Of a DNA stretch of 26,311 nt, positions 21,948 through 26,311 are shown one piece after another. The notes beneath the pieces are model-generated. The model did not search any database. It was given only the letters and a program-made list of their open reading frames with translations, and was not told where the DNA came from. Within the stretch, counting starts at the first letter, position 1. Each line of letters starts with the position of its first letter. Source of the stretch: Spirochaetota bacterium (GTDB taxonomy: Bacteria; Spirochaetota; Brevinematia; DTOW01); NCBI GenBank assembly GCA_028276145.1, contig JAPYWX010000005.1, positions 1 to 26,311 on the forward strand. Direction: 5' to 3'. The position numbers and the translations under genes were made by a program.

Positions 21948-24938
21948 CTATTCAAAGAGTCTATAAAGTTCAGGCTGAATAGGTGGAAACTCTATACCTA
22001 TATTCTTCTTAGATTTAACCTCAAACATCACATAAGGCTCAAAAAATGCGAAGTTCTTTATCTCGTCTTTGTACAATCTAACGCCCCCACTTATAGTAGC
22101 AAACCAATCGTAGAGGTCATAAGTCAAAGAGACACTTAAGCCCTGATTCTTAAAGTTCGTTCTTCTTAGGGCATTTATATCAAAGATGTTCAAAGCATCT
22201 ATTATATCCCTTATAAGGTCAACATATTCGGTATTATACCTTTGGGCATATTCTCTAACATATTTGAAAAGTTTTCTATTGACAATAGAGGTGTTAATTG
22301 CAAAACTCCAGTAGTCATTTATCATCCCTCCAAAAGAAAGACTTAACGTAAAATTGTTATTTATAGGGTTAAAGTAGTCAAAGTTGAAAGAATAGCTTAG
22401 ATTAATGTAACTCAACTTATTCAAAAAGGGCTTTAGAATTATATCCTTAATAGACAATCCTCCACCTATTGACGATGAAGCAGGTAAGAAAACTACATTT
22501 TCGTTAGAAATATCTATCCTATACCTTACACTATAATTCAGAAGGGGACCAAAAGAGACAGAAACACCTACAGGATTACTTATCTTGTTCGTCCAATAGT
22601 ATTTGTCATCAATATACTTATACTCACTCTTCAAGTAAACAAAGTTATAGCTAAAGCCTGTTAGAGAGATATTAATACTGTCAAAACCTATGAAGTTAAG
22701 AATACTATTAGACAAAGTACTCAACTTTAGTAACCTTAAGCCAACTGACAAAGAAATAGAATTCACAGTAACATCGTCAATATAAGGGTCATCCACAGGG
22801 TTATCAAACTTAGGTCTTGTTAACCTATACGCAAAAGAATGAGAAACACCAAACGAAGGTGAAAACTGGAAGAAACTAGATTCAAAAAACGCTTTAGAAA
22901 AGCTCAAGGAACTATTCATATTCATAGATGTGTAAGTTTTCAAATCATCATCTTTCTTTTTCAGTGGGTTTGATGACCTACTCCACTGAGAGTTATTAAC
23001 TATACTCACCGATGAACCTAATGAGAATAAATTGTTCAAAAAAGAAGAATTCATAGAAATACCTACATTTTCATTGTGATTAAATGAATCTTCAAGAGGT
23101 GAGCCATCTTCAATTCTATAAGTAGACGAGGGAGTAAAAGAAAAAGAAGCACCAGGTGAAATAGAAAACGAAGACAAACTAAGAATGTTCGTTCTAGGAA
23201 CATCTTTTGTCTCTACTTTCTGATTAGTCACAACATTAGTTGTGACCTTAGAAATTAGATTCGTATCAATACTTAAATTTGTAACAACTACAGAAACATA
23301 ATTAGTTTCAAAAATTCCGTTAGAAACTTCTGAAATATTAGTTATATAGTTTGTTGAAACAATAAAAAGGTCAGATAAGAATTTATCAACTTTTCTGGAA
23401 ATTTCATTTGTTCTTGAAATGACTACGCTATCCTTACCCTCCCCAGCCAAAGTCTTGCCTTTCTCAATGTACACATTAGTTATTTCAACTTTATATGATA
23501 TGAAATTACCAATTGAAACATTATAGGAAACTTTCGGTCCCTCAATCCTCTGTAAATCATATCGGTAGTAAGAATTATCATACTTATTCGTTTTTGTTTC
23601 TATAACTATAACACCAAAAGAATTCGTGTTAGTAGTACTGTACCCAGACCTAAGCTGATAAATCCAATCGACTCCTAAACTAAAAGACGATACACCATAT
23701 CCAAAGTTTAACCTCACATTTCTATTAATGAACTGCTTAACACTTGGTGTAGACCAAAAGTAGTTCTGATAAGGAAAAACTAACTTTTCTACATCTAAAT
23801 TTTCTCTCCTATAACTAAATTTACTAGGCAGAAAAGGTTCATTCAAGTCCTCCCAATAAGCACTAAATGAAGTTCCTGAAACATTATAGGATGCGTTAAG
23901 CGTATAATGCCAACCAAAAGTTCTGTATTCCCTGTAATTTCCATTGCCGTACTGATCTATGAAATTTATAATTCTCCCTCCAACCTCTTCGAACTTCTTG
24001 TCATACTCCAAATTAACAATACCGCTAAGATTCAAATTTGATATAACATTTATAGAAGGAAGCTCAAGGCCTAAATATTCACCAAGTCTCTCATAGGTAT
24101 CAAACTTGATTTTCATTCTAGGAAAAACCTTTTCACCAAACCAATTTTTTGGATAAAATGTATTTTGAATATAAAAACCTATCTTACTCTCCACTCCTAT
24201 GTCACTTAGGATATCAGTATACCTATATAACTGAAAGTAAACAGGGAAGTAGAGAAAAGAAGATATACCCACATAGTAAGTATTGTTTAAAGTCAGTAAG
24301 TAATCATTTTTATAGTACCAAACCCTATAAGCGTTCACCATGTAGTGCGGCGTCAAGATATCGCTTTTTGTAAAAGAAACATTCTGGAAAAAGTATCTAT
24401 CGTTACCTAGCTGAACCATTACATCGGCATAGTAATACTGGTCATCCATCTTAGTTTTAGCATTGTAGAAAGTAACAACCCCAGAATCGAGGTCATAAAA
24501 AAACTTTTCGCCGGTGTATATATCATTCCCACTCAAAAAAACAACATTACCAGCACCAGAAATTTCCTTGACATCCCTATCAACAACAAATATCGAAACT
24601 TCATTACAACTAACTCTCTTGTCCTTATGAAGGAAAGTACCACCTCTCAATTGAATAACATACACATTAGAATAGGCTCTAACCTCAATACTATCAAAAC
24701 TAGAGATAAGTATATACTTGTTTAAGTCCACCTTAGACAAAGGTATAATATCCTCATATTTAGCAAAAATTATTGGAGGATTAGAAAAGTTAGTTTTCAC
24801 CAAATCTGATTTCTGCAAACCGATGTTAGTTAAAGAAATATTCGTCTTAGACAAAGAATATCCATCAAGACAGAAGGCAAACAGAATAAATATTGAAATT
24901 AACGAAACAGAAATGTTTCTAAAAATAGACATTTTCAT
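21948..24938 (-). CDS. lptD: LptD/OstA-like outer-membrane LPS assembly protein
   Basis: 996 aa with a signal peptide (about 1-28). Residues about 75-185 form an OstA-like jelly-roll (repeated short strands such as VYVIQLRGGTFLHKDKRVS), followed by a long beta-barrel region to the C-terminus. This layout fits LptD, which inserts lipopolysaccharide in the outer leaflet, and its length suits spirochaete-type OstA proteins. Odd features: only one Cys (Cys111) remains after signal removal, so the disulfides essential in E. coli LptD cannot form; an Asn/Thr/Val-rich, repeat-like loop (about 500-585, many TN and TNxV steps); and a charged helical insert near the C-terminus (around 900-935). It ends in LFE rather than a terminal aromatic. 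Assignment rests on architecture and is less certain than for classical LptD. Confidence 0.78.
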   Translation of the reverse strand: MKMSIFRNISVSLISIFILFAFCLDGYSLSKTNISLTNIGLQKSDLVKTNFSNPPIIFAKYEDIIPLSKVDLNKYILISSFDSIEVRAYSNVYVIQLRGGTFLHKDKRVSCNEVSIFVVDRDVKEISGAGNVVFLSGNDIYTGEKFFYDLDSGVVTFYNAKTKMDDQYYYADVMVQLGNDRYFFQNVSFTKSDILTPHYMVNAYRVWYYKNDYLLTLNNTYYVGISSFLYFPVYFQLYRYTDILSDIGVESKIGFYIQNTFYPKNWFGEKVFPRMKIKFDTYERLGEYLGLELPSINVISNLNLSGIVNLEYDKKFEEVGGRIINFIDQYGNGNYREYRTFGWHYTLNASYNVSGTSFSAYWEDLNEPFLPSKFSYRRENLDVEKLVFPYQNYFWSTPSVKQFINRNVRLNFGYGVSSFSLGVDWIYQLRSGYSTTNTNSFGVIVIETKTNKYDNSYYRYDLQRIEGPKVSYNVSIGNFISYKVEITNVYIEKGKTLAGEGKDSVVISRTNEISRKVDKFLSDLFIVSTNYITNISEVSNGIFETNYVSVVVTNLSIDTNLISKVTTNVVTNQKVETKDVPRTNILSLSSFSISPGASFSFTPSSTYRIEDGSPLEDSFNHNENVGISMNSSFLNNLFSLGSSVSIVNNSQWSRSSNPLKKKDDDLKTYTSMNMNSSLSFSKAFFESSFFQFSPSFGVSHSFAYRLTRPKFDNPVDDPYIDDVTVNSISLSVGLRLLKLSTLSNSILNFIGFDSINISLTGFSYNFVYLKSEYKYIDDKYYWTNKISNPVGVSVSFGPLLNYSVRYRIDISNENVVFLPASSSIGGGLSIKDIILKPFLNKLSYINLSYSFNFDYFNPINNNFTLSLSFGGMINDYWSFAINTSIVNRKLFKYVREYAQRYNTEYVDLIRDIIDALNIFDINALRRTNFKNQGLSVSLTYDLYDWFATISGGVRLYKDEIKNFAFFEPYVMFEVKSKKNIGIEFPPIQPELYRLFE

Positions 24939-24984
24939 AATTATTACAGATTTTTTTGTAACTTTTCATTTTAGAAAGAATTCT

Positions 24985-25001
24985 GAGAGGCTCCGCCTCT
25001 C
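24985..25001. repeat. GC-triloop hairpin between scpA and the LptD-like gene
   Basis: GAGAGGC-TCC-GCCTCTC, perfect 7-bp stem in the 176-bp gap 24939-25114. No T-tract follows on either strand. Same family as the hairpins at 70-86 and 14003-14023. I see nothing else of note in this gap, and no SD before the LptD-like ATG. Confidence 0.7.
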
Positions 25002-25114
25002 TCAATTCCTGTATGAATATACACTCTAAAGTTTCAAGTAAGACTAAAGCTTTGATTACTCCTAAAAGATAAGCGTAATTCTGAACAAGTAAGAAAGAAT
25101 TAATTAGCAGATCT

Positions 25115-25846
25115 TCATAGAAAATTCTTTATTATGAGAATTTCATCAAAGTTCTTTTCTTGCTTTAGCTTTGTAACTTCCGTTCTCGTTGTCTCCAGAA
25201 TAGCCATGAATGAGGCTATTATGGAATGTACATCCTTTGAAAGAAGCGCTATTTGAGAGAACGGAATAACTGGGCTCACAGAGAGAAGTTTCTTTAATTC
25301 CTCTATTTTCTCACTCACTGATACCTCATCTCTTTTGACAACTATTTTCTTGTCTCTATTTATGTTTATAAAGTACTTAACAGCTATTTTAAGAATATCG
25401 TCTACGGTGTATTTCTTCGACTCCTTATAGTTAGTATACCCTATTCTCAAGCCTTCCCTTTTAGAAAGGAACTTTTTCCTTTCAGACATCCTTTTTTTCA
25501 ATATATCCCTTACTCCCCTAATCTCTTTCATTACTTCAAGCTGACTTAGCAGTTCTTGAGTATCGCTTTCAATTTCTTCATCCTCTTCAGTTGAGCCTAC
25601 AAGAGCCTTTGTTTTGAGGTAAAGCAATATTGCAGCAACTCTCAGGAACTCAGCCAATGTAGTTATATCAGGTCTGTACTTTTTGGAATATTCCATAAAC
25701 TGGTCTACTATTTTTATTAACGATATCCTCGTTATATCTAGCTTATTTTTAGTAATCAGTGTCAAAAGAAGTCCCAAAGGTCCTTCAAATTCATCTAGCT
25801 TAAAGGTAATTTCTAATTCCTCAAACGCCCCTTGTAGAGGAAACAT
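25115..25846 (-). CDS. scpA: Segregation and condensation protein A
   Basis: Kleisin subunit of the SMC-ScpA-ScpB condensin that compacts and separates chromosomes. The 243-aa protein has the typical N-terminal kleisin motif FKLDEFEGPLGLLLTLI (15-31; the family usually has Asp where this has Gly26), KNKLDITRISLIKIVDQFMEY (33-53) and LAEFLRVAAILLYLKTKAL (63-81), an acidic middle (95-110) and a C-terminal winged-helix region (about 160-243) ending in IASFMAILE. Length is normal. The ATG at 25846 has no obvious SD. scpB is not in the window; it is often adjacent and could have been separated here. Confidence 0.93.
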   Translation of the reverse strand: MFPLQGAFEELEITFKLDEFEGPLGLLLTLITKNKLDITRISLIKIVDQFMEYSKKYRPDITTLAEFLRVAAILLYLKTKALVGSTEEDEEIESDTQELLSQLEVMKEIRGVRDILKKRMSERKKFLSKREGLRIGYTNYKESKKYTVDDILKIAVKYFININRDKKIVVKRDEVSVSEKIEELKKLLSVSPVIPFSQIALLSKDVHSIIASFMAILETTRTEVTKLKQEKNFDEILIIKNFL

Positions 25847-25896
25847 AATTAAATGTTAACCTTCAGTTTTAGCTAATTACAAGTTTCAAGAACATA

Positions 25897-25913
25897 GAAA
25901 GGCAAAGCCTTTC
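25897..25913. repeat. GC-triloop hairpin upstream of scpA
   Basis: GAAAGGC-AAA-GCCTTTC, perfect 7-bp stem. It has the same AAA loop as 14003-14023 but different outer bases, paired on both arms. No T-tract follows. Confidence 0.7.
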
Positions 25914-26021
25914 CACATTCTCAAAAAGAGGTTCTAACTCTCCACATCCTCAAAAATGTGAATAAGTACAAAAGAACCTAACTAAGAATATGCTAGAAGC
26001 ACCTCTAAGTGTTTTAAGTAG

Positions 26022-26086
26022 ATGCTATGAAGCACTTAGTGCTATTTAGCACTTAGTGCTATTTAGCACGATGTGCTATGAAGCAC
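26022..26086. repeat. Four tandem 17-bp palindromic units
   Basis: Units start at 26022, 26039, 26056 and 26073, exactly 17 bp apart. Each has arms GTGCT/AGCAC (first unit ATGCT) around a 4-nt loop (ATGA, ATTT, ATTT, ATGA), separated by TTA or GAT. The consensus GTGCTATNNAGCACTTA matches the cluster at 10080-10454. A degenerate unit, ATGCT-AGA-AGCAC, lies just before at about 25990-26002. The rest of the 273-bp gap 25847-26119 shows no gene. Confidence 0.85.
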
Positions 26087-26119
26087 TTAGATTGGGCATA
26101 AATAATTGTTAATTGTCAA

Positions 26120-26311
26120 TTAGCTTAATTTATTGAAGAAAGTATTCTTTCTCTCTACCCAAACTACTAACGATATAACCAATAGCAACAAAAATATGAG
26201 TACCAGTTCGTAAAACCTAAACTTTATCTGTGGTATAAAAATTTCAGCAAGAATTGAATAAGTACCAACAACAGCCAAAGAAGACACCAATATCAGCTTA
26301 CTAACACTAGA
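26120..26311 (-). CDS. C-terminal fragment of a membrane protein (runs off the window)
   Basis: An open frame enters from the window's right edge and ends at TAA 26120-26122, giving 63 residues. It contains two hydrophobic stretches (LILVSSLAVVGTYSILAEIF and LVLIFLLLLVISLVVWV) separated by a short polar loop (PQIKFRFYE), then a basic tail RKNTFFNKLS. This is the end of an integral membrane protein; the family cannot be identified from this part. Confidence 0.65.
   Translation of the reverse strand, partial: SSVSKLILVSSLAVVGTYSILAEIFIPQIKFRFYELVLIFLLLLVISLVVWVERKNTFFNKLS

Noticed and set aside
26022..26086. Possible CRISPR array
   Set aside because: Units are 17 bp and directly abut with only 3 bp between them; there are no unique spacers and no cas genes in the window.

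Overview
The window is AT-rich and densely coded, with heavy use of ATA (Ile) and AGA (Arg) codons. It carries outer-membrane biogenesis genes (an LptD-like OstA protein, a YjgP/YjgQ-type Lpt permease, an LpxB-like glycosyltransferase and a secreted barrel-like protein), so it comes from a diderm bacterium. Codon choice and an alpha-amylase resembling Thermococcales enzymes suggest a thermophile. A deep-branching spirochaete (Brevinematia-like) is my best guess at lineage, but this is low-confidence inference; there is no rRNA or tRNA here to anchor it.

Layout. 1-2435: a plus-strand run of a GGDEF protein, coaD, a 58-residue ORF and a possible PD-(D/E)XK-fold protein. 2685-4067: UDP-glucose dehydrogenase of the long, animal-like type. 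4068-7417 (minus): an outer-membrane-like protein, a STAS protein and a GAF-GAF-PP2C phosphatase. 7541-8368: folP. 8418-9773 (minus): a secreted alpha-amylase behind a structured leader. 9774-10582: a gene-free divergent region packed with short hairpins. 10583-12458: alkaline phosphatase and RlpA. 12461-13753 (minus): Lpt permease. 13754-14221: a second hairpin-rich gap. 14222-15562: proC and a DUF721 protein. 15545-18818 (minus): a membrane GAF-PP2C phosphatase followed by an LpxB-like protein. 18959-20347: fumC. 20348-21691 (minus): argH. 21948-24938 (minus): LptD-like protein. 25115-25846 (minus): scpA. 25847-26119: a third hairpin-rich gap. 26120-26311 (minus): the C-terminus of a membrane protein.

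How the genes fit together. Three themes recur: cell-envelope building (LptD, Lpt permease, LpxB-like, UDP-glucuronate synthesis, RlpA); signalling (a GGDEF enzyme, a STAS/PP2C pair as in partner-switching systems, and a second membrane-bound PP2C); and secreted hydrolases (amylase, phosphatase). Metabolic genes (coaD, folP, proC, fumC, argH) are scattered among them. Convergent neighbours are packed extremely tightly; two pairs have exactly abutting stop codons.

Most worth a second look: a GGDEF domain whose guanine-reading Asp is replaced by Thr (candidate non-standard cyclic dinucleotide synthase); three families of short self-complementary repeats filling the gene-free gaps, one a 17-bp tandem unit at two distant loci; mutually exclusive base-pairing around the amylase ribosome-binding site; and the archaeal-type amylase and animal-type UDP-glucose dehydrogenase.
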